From: DATLFA01 sp035525225
Lineage (GTDB): Bacteria; Actinomycetota; Acidimicrobiia; Acidimicrobiales; WLNW01
Direction: 5' to 3'
Length of the DNA: 64,000 bases
NCBI GenBank assembly: GCA_035525225.1
Contig: DATLFA010000051.1
Coordinates: 1-64,000 of the forward strand
Positions 43,270 to 51,631 of this stretch are shown one piece after another. The notes under the pieces are model-generated. The model was not told the origin of the DNA. It worked only from the letters and a program-made list of their open reading frames with translations, and made no database searches. Position numbers and translations under genes: made by a program. Each line of letters opens with the position of its first letter. Position 1 is the stretch's first letter.

Positions 43270-43297
43270 GGCGATCGACGCAAACTGCGTGATCGCC
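43270..43297. terminator. Hairpin between convergent genes
   Basis: GGCGATCgACGCA and TGCGTGATCGCC pair over 12 bp with one bulged G and a 3-base loop. It lies between the SDR stop and the phosphotransferase stop. There is no T-tract. Probable bidirectional terminator or stabiliser. Confidence 0.5.
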
Positions 43298-43300
43298 TGG

Positions 43301-44647
43301 TCAGCGCAGCGGTCGCAGCGGCAGGTGCGCCGTCATCGCGGAACCGACGGGCCCCAAGAGCATGCGCTGACGATGCAGCCGGCGGTTGAACAGTGCGATC
43401 AGCTCCGCGTCGCGCTCGGCGCCGGCGGCAAGCACGAAGCGTTCGAGAGCAGTCTCGCCCTCTTGCCACGACCGAGGTCGCACCCCCAACAGTTGTGCGA
43501 TGTCGTCGAGATCGCACTCGACAACGATCGCCCCGATCTCATCGAAGCGGTCGAGATGGCGCGCCAGCCGAAACGCGATGCGCTGTTGGTAGGCGGACAG
43601 CTCATCGACGCCGCGAATCGTCCGCAGGCTTCGCACCAGATGCCGGTGGGCCACACTCACCGGCGATTCCCCGGGCTCGGGTACATCGACTTCGTCGAGT
43701 ACGACGCCGACGAACTGCGCCAACGATTCGAGTGCGTAGAGGTTGGTCTCACTGCACCACTGCTTGTAGTTCATGAGATCGCTCTCGGGCGTGGGGTCGG
43801 CCAGCGCGCGGTGCAACGCCAGCTGCGTGGTGAAAGAGAACGCGAAGTGGTGATAATCGATCGCGTCGAGGTCGACGCGATGCCCGCTGATCGCGCCATA
43901 GCGATCGTAGAACGCCTGCAGGTCGCCGTAGCCGATGACGGTGTCGCGCATCCGCAACCCGGCGAGATCCATGAGCGCGTCGCCGATGTGAGCCAACTCC
44001 AGATCGAGCAAGGACACGATGCGGCCCTCACGGTGCATGAACTGCCCCGAGTCCCACACGACCACGGCGGGGCGGATGTGGTGCTGCGGGGGATTGCGGT
44101 CGATCCACCCGAGGCAGAACTCCATGTACGGGTCGGGGCGCCTCTTGCTCGCCCGGTACGCCCGCTCATAGGCCCGCATGCCGGTGCGGGCGACCTCCGC
44201 ATCGTCGACGGGCGCTTCGACGCCGGCGCGGATGAACGCATCGAGATCGAGGGCGTGCATACGAGCCAGGATCTCGGCGTAGTGCGCCATCACCGAGTCA
44301 CGGTCGACCTCCGCGTGGCCGTGGAAGTCGACGCTGCCGAAGGTGCGCTCCATCACGATCGCCTTCGGGTTGTCGCAGAAGCCGTGGACGCGAGGCACCG
44401 GAATCCCATTGTCATAGAGCAGTTGCTGCACGTGCAGTTCATGCTCCAGCGGAAAGATCGGCGCCATGTCGGTGCGTTCGCCCCGAACGTACAGATGCAC
44501 GTCGGCGCCGCCCGTCAGACGCACGTCGACGAACCAGGCCGGCCGCCACCTTGCCTGCTGGCTGATCGCGGTGATCTCACCGCCGAGGTTGGCAGCGATC
44601 CATGCGACCACCTGCGCTTCTGCGCCAAAGTCCGGTTCAGCATCCAT
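43301..44647 (-). CDS. Phosphotransferase (APH) family protein with altered catalytic loop
   Basis: 448 residues of the aminoglycoside phosphotransferase/ACAD10-like kinase fold. The DFG-like motif is present (LLDLELAHIGDALMDLAGL). The catalytic loop, normally HGDxxxxN, reads VVVWDSGQFMH, so His, Gly and Asn are lost and only Asp remains. Phosphate transfer may be weak or absent. ATG 44647 is preferred to TTG 44653. Members of this group often sit beside acyl-CoA enzymes and may phosphorylate hydroxyacyl-CoA. Confidence 0.88.
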   Translation of the reverse strand: MDAEPDFGAEAQVVAWIAANLGGEITAISQQARWRPAWFVDVRLTGGADVHLYVRGERTDMAPIFPLEHELHVQQLLYDNGIPVPRVHGFCDNPKAIVMERTFGSVDFHGHAEVDRDSVMAHYAEILARMHALDLDAFIRAGVEAPVDDAEVARTGMRAYERAYRASKRRPDPYMEFCLGWIDRNPPQHHIRPAVVVWDSGQFMHREGRIVSLLDLELAHIGDALMDLAGLRMRDTVIGYGDLQAFYDRYGAISGHRVDLDAIDYHHFAFSFTTQLALHRALADPTPESDLMNYKQWCSETNLYALESLAQFVGVVLDEVDVPEPGESPVSVAHRHLVRSLRTIRGVDELSAYQQRIAFRLARHLDRFDEIGAIVVECDLDDIAQLLGVRPRSWQEGETALERFVLAAGAERDAELIALFNRRLHRQRMLLGPVGSAMTAHLPLRPLR

Positions 44648-44739
44648 GGTCAACCACGACGGAAGCCAATCACATCGCGTGTCACATTGGTCGAGCGGGA
44701 GCGCGAAGATGGGGCAGGCGCATTCTCGAAGGGGATTTC

Positions 44740-45393
44740 ATGGAACAGCTCCGAACGATTGGTCATCTCGCGCTGCACTACGGGCCCGGTGACCAACAGG
44801 GGGCGCGGCGGCTGCTCGAGCTCTGTGGCTGCACGTTGCTCGACAATGGTCCCTCGCCGGGCAACGACGGGTTCTGCACCGTGTTGCTCGACGGCACGAC
44901 CGCGTCGCATGCGGAGAACCTGATGTTCTTGTCGCCGGTGGGCAAAGCGCAGCTCGAGCTCGAGCAGGCGATCGCGAAAGGGCTTCGCATCGGTAGCGAC
45001 GACGAAGACCCCGCCGCGGCGTTGTTCACGCAGTTCAAGTACGAAAAGCCCGAGTCGTCGGCGCACATCGGCATTCGATACGCCTCGTTCGAGTCGCTCG
45101 AGGACACGGTCATGGCGCTCGAGAAAGCAGCGAAGCCCGGAGGCGAGCTCGCGGGACGGCTCGAGATCACCAAGCTCAAGGCGCCGCCCGGCCTCGATCC
45201 CGAAGTCGATCGTCGCATCGCATCCTCACCGATCTTCACCGATGACACGTTGCCGTCATTTGCGAAGTGGTGGGTGCAGATCTTCGTCCGTACCAACCTC
45301 TTCGCGCACGGCCTGTTGAGCTTCGGGCAGACGATCGAGCTCGACTACGTGTTCGAACCGTTCTTCTCCCACCTGCCGCCCAAGTTCGGGTGA
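44740..45393 (+). CDS. Uncharacterised protein, possible VOC-like domain
   Basis: 217 residues. The N-terminus RTIGHLALHYGPGDQQGARR resembles the first strand-helix of a VOC domain with a His in the metal position, and NLMFLSPVGKAQLELEQAI follows. The C-terminal part (FAKWWVQIFVRTNLFAHGLL) is aromatic-rich. Function unknown. The ATG follows GAAGGGGATTTC. It precedes a crotonase by 13 bp, so it likely shares its operon. Confidence 0.8.
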   Translation: MEQLRTIGHLALHYGPGDQQGARRLLELCGCTLLDNGPSPGNDGFCTVLLDGTTASHAENLMFLSPVGKAQLELEQAIAKGLRIGSDDEDPAAALFTQFKYEKPESSAHIGIRYASFESLEDTVMALEKAAKPGGELAGRLEITKLKAPPGLDPEVDRRIASSPIFTDDTLPSFAKWWVQIFVRTNLFAHGLLSFGQTIELDYVFEPFFSHLPPKFG

Positions 45394-45406
45394 CCGGGTC
45401 GTCAAC

Positions 45407-46240
45407 ATGGACGACAACTTCGGCGTGCTCCGCGTCGCCTCGGAGGGTGCCGTCGCGGTCGTGACTATCGACAACCCGCCTACCAATCTCGTGGGTGGAC
45501 CATTCATCGGGGACCTGATCACGTTCGTCGATGCTGTGGAAGCGGACGAGAGCATCAAGGTGGTCGTCTTCCGTAGCGCGGACCCCGACTTCTTTCTGAT
45601 GCACGGCGACGTGGAGCAGTTGGTCAATGCCCCACGGCGCGCGTATGAGCCAGCAACCACACCGAACGTCGCGGCCGTCACCTTCGAACGGCTGCGCAGA
45701 AGCCGAGTGGTGAGCATCGGCATGATCGACGGACAGGCTCGTGGGGGAGGAGCGGAGTTCCTGACCGCGCTCGACCTGCGAGTCGGCTCCGATCGCACCG
45801 TGCTCGGGCAGCCCGAAGTTCCGATGGGAATCCTGCCCGGCGCCGGCGGGACGTCGCGCCTGCCGCGGCTGCTCGGTCGTAGTCGCGCGCTCGACCTTAT
45901 TCTGACGGCCCGTGACGTCGACGCCAACGAGGCGCTCGCCATTGGCTGGATCGACCGTCTCCTGCCGAGCGTCGATCTCGAATCGCACACCATGGCCTTG
46001 GCGCAGCACATCGCGCGGATGCCAGCAGCGTCGATCGAAGCAGTGAAACGGGTGGTCGATATCTCGCTGCGCGATGGAGACCTCGATGTCGCGCTCACGG
46101 CGGAGACCGATGCTCTGGGACAGCTCATGTCGCTCGATACACGCGAGATCAACATGCGCCGCTTTCTCGACGCGGGCGGCCAGACGCGAGAGGCCGAGCT
46201 CACTCGCAACGCGTCGCTGATCCAGGCGATGCTCGAATGA
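45407..46240 (+). CDS. Enoyl-CoA hydratase/isomerase family protein
   Basis: 277 residues. Both catalytic Glu of true hydratases are present: E117 in RGGGAEFLTALDL and E137 in LGQPEVPMGILPGAGGTSRL. The first oxyanion block is unusual (FFLMHGDVEQL). It should hydrate a trans-2-enoyl-CoA or related. Its stop overlaps the ATG of a short truncated ORF (ATGA), which suggests it was once followed by another gene. Confidence 0.92.
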   Translation: MDDNFGVLRVASEGAVAVVTIDNPPTNLVGGPFIGDLITFVDAVEADESIKVVVFRSADPDFFLMHGDVEQLVNAPRRAYEPATTPNVAAVTFERLRRSRVVSIGMIDGQARGGGAEFLTALDLRVGSDRTVLGQPEVPMGILPGAGGTSRLPRLLGRSRALDLILTARDVDANEALAIGWIDRLLPSVDLESHTMALAQHIARMPAASIEAVKRVVDISLRDGDLDVALTAETDALGQLMSLDTREINMRRFLDAGGQTREAELTRNASLIQAMLE

Positions 46241-46332
46241 CCACGGGCTTGCTCCGCATCAGCGACCACTACGCGCCGGCGAAGGCGATCTACGACGGCC
46301 TCTCGGGATCGTCTGAGCGCGCTGCGCGCTGA
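46237..46332 (+). pseudogene. Truncated 31-codon ORF, likely gene remnant
   Basis: ATG overlaps the crotonase stop. It encodes MTTGLLRISDHYAPAKAIYD then stops after AAR. The first 24 residues look like a normal N-terminus, but the frame then runs into the 3' end of the DUF222/HNH gene. This suggests a downstream gene lost its body when the HNH gene came in. The original family is not identifiable. Confidence 0.45.
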
Positions 46333-47348
46333 GCGGCGTGGCGGGCCTTGTGGCACCGCCAGCACCGGATCTTCAGTTCTTCGACGATCGTGTGCTTGGT
46401 CTGATCAAAGTCGGGGTCGTGGTCGTATTGCAGCAAAGTGGTAGATCCGCAGTCGACACAGGCACGGTCACGTTCGCGCACCACCCGCCTTTGTCGCTCC
46501 GTGGGGTGTCGTTGGCGCCCCGATGCATTGATGGGCCGACGCTCCGCATCGTGGATGAGCACACGGAGGAACGCGTCGGGCACGAGCCGCTCGACGACAC
46601 TGTCGGCGATCGGGGTGCCGTCGTCGAGGCTGCAGCCGTCCCCCCGGATGTGGATGATGAGCTCGGCGGTCAGGTCGGCGCCCCCACCGGTGACGATGGC
46701 AAGCAACGCGTCGGCGCGTTGTTGGGGCATAGACGGCCATTTGGCCACGGACAGTGAGTCTGGCGCGTCCGCGGACGCGTCTTCGCCACGCTCCGCGCGC
46801 ATGACCTGCGCCTCGACCGCCGTCGTGAGGACACCACCGGGTTCGGGTGGGAGACGGAACCAACCCTCGACCATGCCATCCGCGGCGGTACGCCAACCGA
46901 GCTTGGTGGAGGCCCGGTGGCGAGCTTTGCGTTCGCTTTCCGTTTCGTGCCGGTTGAGCCATTCTGCCAAGGCAGTAGGCAGATGGCCTGCCGTGACACG
47001 CTCGGCAATCGCGCACAGATCATGTTGGTTCTCCTCGTTGGCCACCCTCGTTAGCGTTCGAACCTTGCTATAGGACAAGCGGCCGTCGCCGAAGCGCCGG
47101 GCAATCTCATCCACGTTGGACAGCGCGTGGCCGATGCGAAGCCACTCACGAGCGGTGCTCACCTCGGTATCGATTCGCTCACCGACCCAATGTGCACAAG
47201 TCGGTGCCTTGTCGAATGCCCATTCTCCGGACAGGTCGAATTCAACCAACAACACGATGAACGCCGACATGTCGCGCGATATGCGCAGCCCCGCATCGAC
47301 GATCGCGGCGCGCAAAGGAGACCTAGGGGACAATACGGCTGTGGGCAT
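46290..47348 (-). CDS. DUF222/HNH endonuclease domain protein
   Basis: 352 residues. The N-terminal DUF222 part (LSYSKVRTLTRVANEEN, then AEWLNRHETESERKARHR) is followed by an HNH nuclease module: RDRACVDCGSTTLLQYDHD, then IRCWRCHKARH. This family (13E12-type) is multicopy in actinobacteria and behaves like a mobile or selfish gene. ATG 47348 is chosen as the DUF222 start. It overlaps the truncated ORF and lies next to a broken methyltransferase, which suits an insertion history. Confidence 0.9.
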   Translation of the reverse strand: MPTAVLSPRSPLRAAIVDAGLRISRDMSAFIVLLVEFDLSGEWAFDKAPTCAHWVGERIDTEVSTAREWLRIGHALSNVDEIARRFGDGRLSYSKVRTLTRVANEENQHDLCAIAERVTAGHLPTALAEWLNRHETESERKARHRASTKLGWRTAADGMVEGWFRLPPEPGGVLTTAVEAQVMRAERGEDASADAPDSLSVAKWPSMPQQRADALLAIVTGGGADLTAELIIHIRGDGCSLDDGTPIADSVVERLVPDAFLRVLIHDAERRPINASGRQRHPTERQRRVVRERDRACVDCGSTTLLQYDHDPDFDQTKHTIVEELKIRCWRCHKARHAAQRAARSDDPERPS

Positions 47349-47605
47349 GACGACTTCGGATGGCAGACCACAGGCCGGGTTCCGTCCTGAGGCGTGGACT
47401 CTTCGAAGTAGCCATGACGCAGGCTCACCAGCGCTCGCGCTGGCAGCATAACGACCAGGTGAGACAACCACTCGACCCTTGACATCGTCACTCGCAGTGG
47501 GAATCACGCGCCCGCGGACGCGCCCTTACCACCCGTAGTGGTTGTGAGTTTCGGATGCCGCGTTCGCTGTGTGCCAGCGAAGATGAAAGTCATTGTCCTC
47601 GTGAC
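47349..47605. other. Non-coding gap with small inverted repeats
   Basis: 257 bp between the HNH start and the broken methyltransferase. It holds CCAGCG-CTCG-CGCTGG (47428-47443) and ACCAC-CCGTA-GTGGT (47528-47542). No ORF or promoter is convincing. Confidence 0.5.
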
Positions 47606-48386
47606 GTGCCGGTGGTTACGGTGCGCGCGCTGGACGGAAACCCCCTTCACCACGACCGGTATCAGCGCGCGAACACTTACGACCCGCAGTGGGTCTTCGA
47701 CAATCAGATGGGGCCGAATGCCCTGTGGCTGTTGGAGTCGCTCACCGAAGTCCTCCCGATCGGTGCCGGCGCCCGCGTGCTCGACCTCGGTTGTGGGCGG
47801 GCGATGACGTCGATCTTCCTTGCAAAGGAGTTCGGCGCTCGCGTCTGGCCACCGATCTGTGGATCGAAGCGTCGGACAACTACGAGCGTATCGTCAGCGC
47901 CGGAGTCGACGATCTCGTGACACCGATCCATGCCGAGGCGCACACGCTTCCTTTCGCAAGCGACTTCTTCGACATCATCATCAGCATCGACGCGTACCAG
48001 TACTTCGGGACCGCGGATCTCTACATCGGCTATTGGTCGACTTCCTTCGCCAGGGCGGACGAATTGGCGCAGTCATGCCCGCGTTGCTCGACGAGCACGG
48101 CGCGACGGTGCCCGAAGCGCTGGCTCCGTTCTGGAACAGGGAGTTCTGCTGCTTCCACGGGCCGGACTGGTGGCGAGCGCATTGGGCGAAAACCGGCAAA
48201 GTCACCGTCGATCATGCCGACGCCATAGAAGACGGATGGCGGGATTGGCTGCGATTCGACGAGATCAGCGGCCCGCTTCTCGAAGGCTGGCGCCGCGACG
48301 CGGCGGCAAACTCCTCCGCGATGCTCCGCGCCGATCAAGGCGCGCTCCTCGGCTTCACCCGCCTCGCCGGAACAAGAGCCAGATGA
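47606..48386 (+). pseudogene. Class I SAM methyltransferase with two frameshifts
   Basis: Frame 1 gives YDPQWVFDNQMGPNALWLLE and RVLDLGCGRAMTSIFLAKEF (SAM motif I). Frame 2, after a one-base loss near 47848, gives ATDLWIEASDNYERIVSAGV and SDFFDIIISIDAYQYFG. Frame 3, after another near 48036, gives LRQGGRIGAVMPALLDEHGA to the end. Both losses are in what would be TGGG runs now read TGG. Restoring a G at each spot gives a continuous product of about 260 residues. Either a recent pseudogene or homopolymer sequencing errors. The stop overlaps the GNAT start. Confidence 0.85.
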
Positions 48387-48892
48387 GTCGTGCAACGAGC
48401 GTCCGCCCGGCAACAGCCGACGACACTGCGGCAATCATCACCGTGTACCTCGAAGCGTGGCGCGCCGGATACGAAGGGATCCTCGATCCCGCGGAACTCG
48501 AGGTGCAGGCCCAGAAGCGCGCCAGCTACGACTGGCACGGCGCCATCACTCGTCCCGAAAGGGTTGTCTTCGTCGCCGAGCACGAGTTCGTGATCGTCGG
48601 TGTCGCCGAGTGCGAGCCCGATGCACCCACCGACCGCCGCGCGAGGCTGCAGATTCTCTATCTGGTTCCTGGGGCGTGGGGCACTGGTGCGGCGGCCGCT
48701 CTCGTCGACGCGTCACTCGCCGAAGCACATCGCGCGGGTCGACGTGCCGTGTGGCTCGAACTCGTCCAGGCACAGGCCCGAGCGCGCCGGTTCTACGAGC
48801 GGGAAGGCTGGCGACTCGACGCGTCGATCCCACCGGTGTCGAACGGACTCGTTCGCTTGCTCCACTATCGCCACGACGTTACGGCGTTTTGA
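48383..48892 (+). CDS. GNAT family N-acetyltransferase
   Basis: 169 residues. Acetyl-CoA site LQILYLVPGAWGTGAAAALVD (motif A) is clear, with N-terminal VRPATADDTAAIITVYLEAW and C-terminal ARARRFYEREGWRLD. It transfers acetyl from acetyl-CoA to an amine; acceptor unknown. Its ATG overlaps the methyltransferase stop (ATGA), so the pair was coupled, which implies the methyltransferase frame was real. Confidence 0.92.
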   Translation: MSRATSVRPATADDTAAIITVYLEAWRAGYEGILDPAELEVQAQKRASYDWHGAITRPERVVFVAEHEFVIVGVAECEPDAPTDRRARLQILYLVPGAWGTGAAAALVDASLAEAHRAGRRAVWLELVQAQARARRFYEREGWRLDASIPPVSNGLVRLLHYRHDVTAF

Positions 48893-48929
48893 TTGGTGCC
48901 GCGTTCGGTATCATGTCAGCATTCTCGAC

Positions 48930-50183
48930 ATGACCACCGGCACGCCACGCTCGCGCGGCGACGAGATCGTGCGAGCCTTGCTCACGCAGCCATACCCGCG
49001 CGACCCGTACCCGCTGTACCACGAACTGCGCTCGATCGACGCGGTGTTCCCGAGCGAAGCCGGGCCTTGGATCCTCACGAGCTATGACGCGTGCGCGCTC
49101 GCGTTTCGCTCGCCGTTGTTCGGTCAAGGCGAGTCGGCCGAACTCGTTCGGCAGGATCCGCGCTTCGAGTGGAGCGCGGTGTTGCAGTCGCTCGGCCAGA
49201 TGATGGTTTTCATGGACCCGCCGGATCACACACGCCTGCGTCGCATCGTGTCGCGTGTCTTCAGTCCGCGAGTGATCGACGAGTTGCGGCCCTACGTGCA
49301 ACGGGTCGTCGACGACCTGCTCGTGCCTCTGGCGGGATCGGACGCCGACCTGGTCACGGACTTCGCTGATCTGATCCCGGTCACGGTCATCTGTGAGCTT
49401 TTGGGTGTGCCACACGAAGATCACGAGCAGTGCCGCGCCTGGAGCGAAGAGATCGCGCTCGCGATCGAACCCGTGGTTCCCGACGACTTCCTGCGCCGCG
49501 CCGACGCCGCGACGCGCTCGTATCAGGAGTACTTCGCCACACTCATCGCGGAGAAGCGCGCCCGACCGCAGGAAGATCTCCTCACCTTGTTGATCCGCGC
49601 CGAGGATCAAGGCGACCAGTTGAACAATGCCGAGCTCGTCGCGATGGCGACGCTGCTGCTCGGTGCCGGCTTCGAAACCACCCGTAACGGCATCGCCGGC
49701 GGCATCCTGGCACTGCTCACACACCCCGACGAGCTCGCACAACTGCGTCGCGACGCGACGCTCGACAAGTCGATGGTGGACGAGGTGTTGCGTTACGTGT
49801 CGCCCAACCAAACCTCGGTGGCGCGGTTCACGCTCGAAGACGTCGACGTGTTCGGAACCGCGGTCCCCAAGGGTGCACTGATGGCACCGGTGATCGCGGC
49901 GGCCAACCGTGATCCGGCGCGATTCGCCGACCCTGACCGCCTCGATATCGACCGGCCCGACAATCTGCCGTTGACCTTCGCGCCCGGGCCGCACTTGTGC
50001 CTTGGCGCCCCGGTGGCGCGGCTCGAGGTAGAGCTTGCGCTCACCACACTGGCGCGACGGTTCCCGGGCCTCGAGTTACTCGACGACGATCCGCCGATGC
50101 GCAACACCTGCAACCTCGGCCCCGGACCGCGTGGTCCGCAACATCTGCCGGTAGCGATGGGAAGCCAGACCGGTAGACGGTGA
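48930..50183 (+). CDS. Cytochrome P450
   Basis: 417 residues. I-helix LLLGAGFETTRNGIAGGI, ExxR in EVLRYVSPNQ, heme loop FAPGPHLCLGAPVARLEVEL with Cys at about 357. N-terminal YPRDPYPLYHELR is standard for bacterial soluble P450s. Redox partners are not nearby. The start is probably ATG 48930, with a TATCAT box 15 bases upstream and little ribosome-site signal, so a short leader is likely. Confidence 0.92.
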   Translation: MTTGTPRSRGDEIVRALLTQPYPRDPYPLYHELRSIDAVFPSEAGPWILTSYDACALAFRSPLFGQGESAELVRQDPRFEWSAVLQSLGQMMVFMDPPDHTRLRRIVSRVFSPRVIDELRPYVQRVVDDLLVPLAGSDADLVTDFADLIPVTVICELLGVPHEDHEQCRAWSEEIALAIEPVVPDDFLRRADAATRSYQEYFATLIAEKRARPQEDLLTLLIRAEDQGDQLNNAELVAMATLLLGAGFETTRNGIAGGILALLTHPDELAQLRRDATLDKSMVDEVLRYVSPNQTSVARFTLEDVDVFGTAVPKGALMAPVIAAANRDPARFADPDRLDIDRPDNLPLTFAPGPHLCLGAPVARLEVELALTTLARRFPGLELLDDDPPMRNTCNLGPGPRGPQHLPVAMGSQTGRR

Positions 50184-50186
50184 CGA

Positions 50187-50507
50187 TCATCGGAGTACGT
50201 CGGTTGCGCGATGGTCGCGGTCCACTCCGCCGGTCAGGAAGACGTTGTTCACCGAGTTCTCGGTACGCAACGGCAGGATCTGCTGATAGACGTCCGACGC
50301 GTACCACTTGGTCGCGCTGGAACGATCCGGAAATTCTACGACGACGAGAGTCCCGGGACTTTGTCCCTCGAGCAATTGGGGATCGCCCCCGTGCACGATG
50401 AAATGACCGCCGTATGGGGCGAGCGTGGCATCGATGCGTTCGAGATATTCGACAATGGGCGGACCCATCTCCACGTCGGTCAGTACTGCTACCGCGTAAC
50501 TCGCCAT
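50187..50507 (-). CDS. DUF1330 domain protein
   Basis: 106 residues, ferredoxin-like alpha/beta fold. It reads YAVAVLTDVEMGPPIVEYLE, HFIVHGGDPQLLEG and LVVVEFPDRSSATKWYAS, all DUF1330 landmarks. Biochemical role unknown. ATG 50507 follows AAGGAGCCGGAAA, a very good ribosome site. It lies between a P450 gene and an F420-type oxidoreductase. Confidence 0.93.
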   Translation of the reverse strand: MASYAVAVLTDVEMGPPIVEYLERIDATLAPYGGHFIVHGGDPQLLEGQSPGTLVVVEFPDRSSATKWYASDVYQQILPLRTENSVNNVFLTGGVDRDHRATDVLR

Positions 50508-50604
50508 TTTCCGGCTCCTTGTGCCTCGGGGATGCACTGAACAGTGTCAGTGAGCGAGGTAATTGATGCAATTACCGCCGAGGTCATCGTGCGCCGGTAG
50601 TGGG

Positions 50605-51546
50605 CTACTTGCGGCCGACGATCGTGCGGAACTTCTGCACCACATCGGCGAGATAGTCCTGCGCCGCGATGGCGTCGTCGGGAACGCTCAGGCCGGCGCG
50701 CACGTCGGTTACTCCGGCGTCGACGAGAGCGGGAACGCCTTCGAGTGTGCGATCGACATCGACCTTGCCGCCGTCGCCTCTGACCGCGGGAAGGTTGCCG
50801 ACGATTTGGATGTCGGATGGGTCACGGCCAGTCGCCGCGACACCTTCGCGCATCTTCACGATGGCTTCGCCGACCTCTTTGGCCGAGGGACCCCACGGGA
50901 TCCATCCGCTGCCGAACCGGGCGATGCGCTTGATGACGCGGGGATTGACGGTGCCGCTCACCCAGATCGGGACGCCGCCTGCCTGGCGCGGCTTGGGCAT
51001 CTGATGGATCGCTTCGAAGGTCAACAGATCGTCGCTGAAGCTCGCTCGCTGTTCGCGCCAGAGGGTCTGCATGACCGAGAGCGAATGGTCAAGCAGTCGA
51101 CCGCGTCCCTCGAATTCGAGCCCTGCGGCTTCGTACTCTTCCCTCTGCCAACCGACGCCCACGCCGAGATCGACTCGTCCGTCCGACAACACGTCGAGTG
51201 TCGACAGCGTCTTCGCCAAGACGACGGGTCGGCGCAGCGCGGCGATCACGATGTTGGTGCCGAGACGAATTTGCGTGGTGATGCCCGCGAGCACCGAGAG
51301 CACGGTGAGCGGCTCGAGCCAGAGACCGTCGGGGCCCGTTGGTTGCTTGCCACCGATCGCACCGCCGAGCTCAGGCCGGCCATAGGCCTCGAGATTCTCG
51401 CCGTACACGACGTGGTCGGAGACGACGAGGCGATCGATACCCGCAGCATCGGCAGCCTTGGCTCGATCGAGCATGTGCGGCCACGACCCCTGATCGTCGG
51501 CGGCGAAGGTGAGGAGGGCCATCGAGAGCTGGGGTGACTGGGGCAT
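50605..51546 (-). CDS. LLM-class F420-dependent oxidoreductase
   Basis: 313-residue TIM barrel. It has RLVVSDHVVYGENLEAYG, IRLGTNIVIAALRRPVVLAK and RVDLGVGVGWQREEYEAAG, with GVPIWVSGTVNPRVIKRIAR late. The F420 group of luciferase-like enzymes fits best. It would hydride-transfer between F420 and an aldehyde, alcohol or enone. Independent support for F420 use in this organism, along with the gene at 15379. Confidence 0.93.
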   Translation of the reverse strand: MPQSPQLSMALLTFAADDQGSWPHMLDRAKAADAAGIDRLVVSDHVVYGENLEAYGRPELGGAIGGKQPTGPDGLWLEPLTVLSVLAGITTQIRLGTNIVIAALRRPVVLAKTLSTLDVLSDGRVDLGVGVGWQREEYEAAGLEFEGRGRLLDHSLSVMQTLWREQRASFSDDLLTFEAIHQMPKPRQAGGVPIWVSGTVNPRVIKRIARFGSGWIPWGPSAKEVGEAIVKMREGVAATGRDPSDIQIVGNLPAVRGDGGKVDVDRTLEGVPALVDAGVTDVRAGLSVPDDAIAAQDYLADVVQKFRTIVGRK

Positions 51547-51631
51547 GCACTGTCCTATCGGTCGGGCTGGCGTATCGAGCGGGGAGTGTGACTACGTGCC
51601 GGCGAACGTAGTCCGCACGGTCGCCCCGCGC

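Noticed and set aside
43289..44923. 544-residue plus-strand ORF
   Set aside because: Mirror of the phosphotransferase gene; a product of GC-rich codon use on the other strand.
46290..47348. Transposase or full mobile element
   Set aside because: The HNH gene has no flanking inverted repeats or target duplication that I can see. It is best called a DUF222/HNH gene only.
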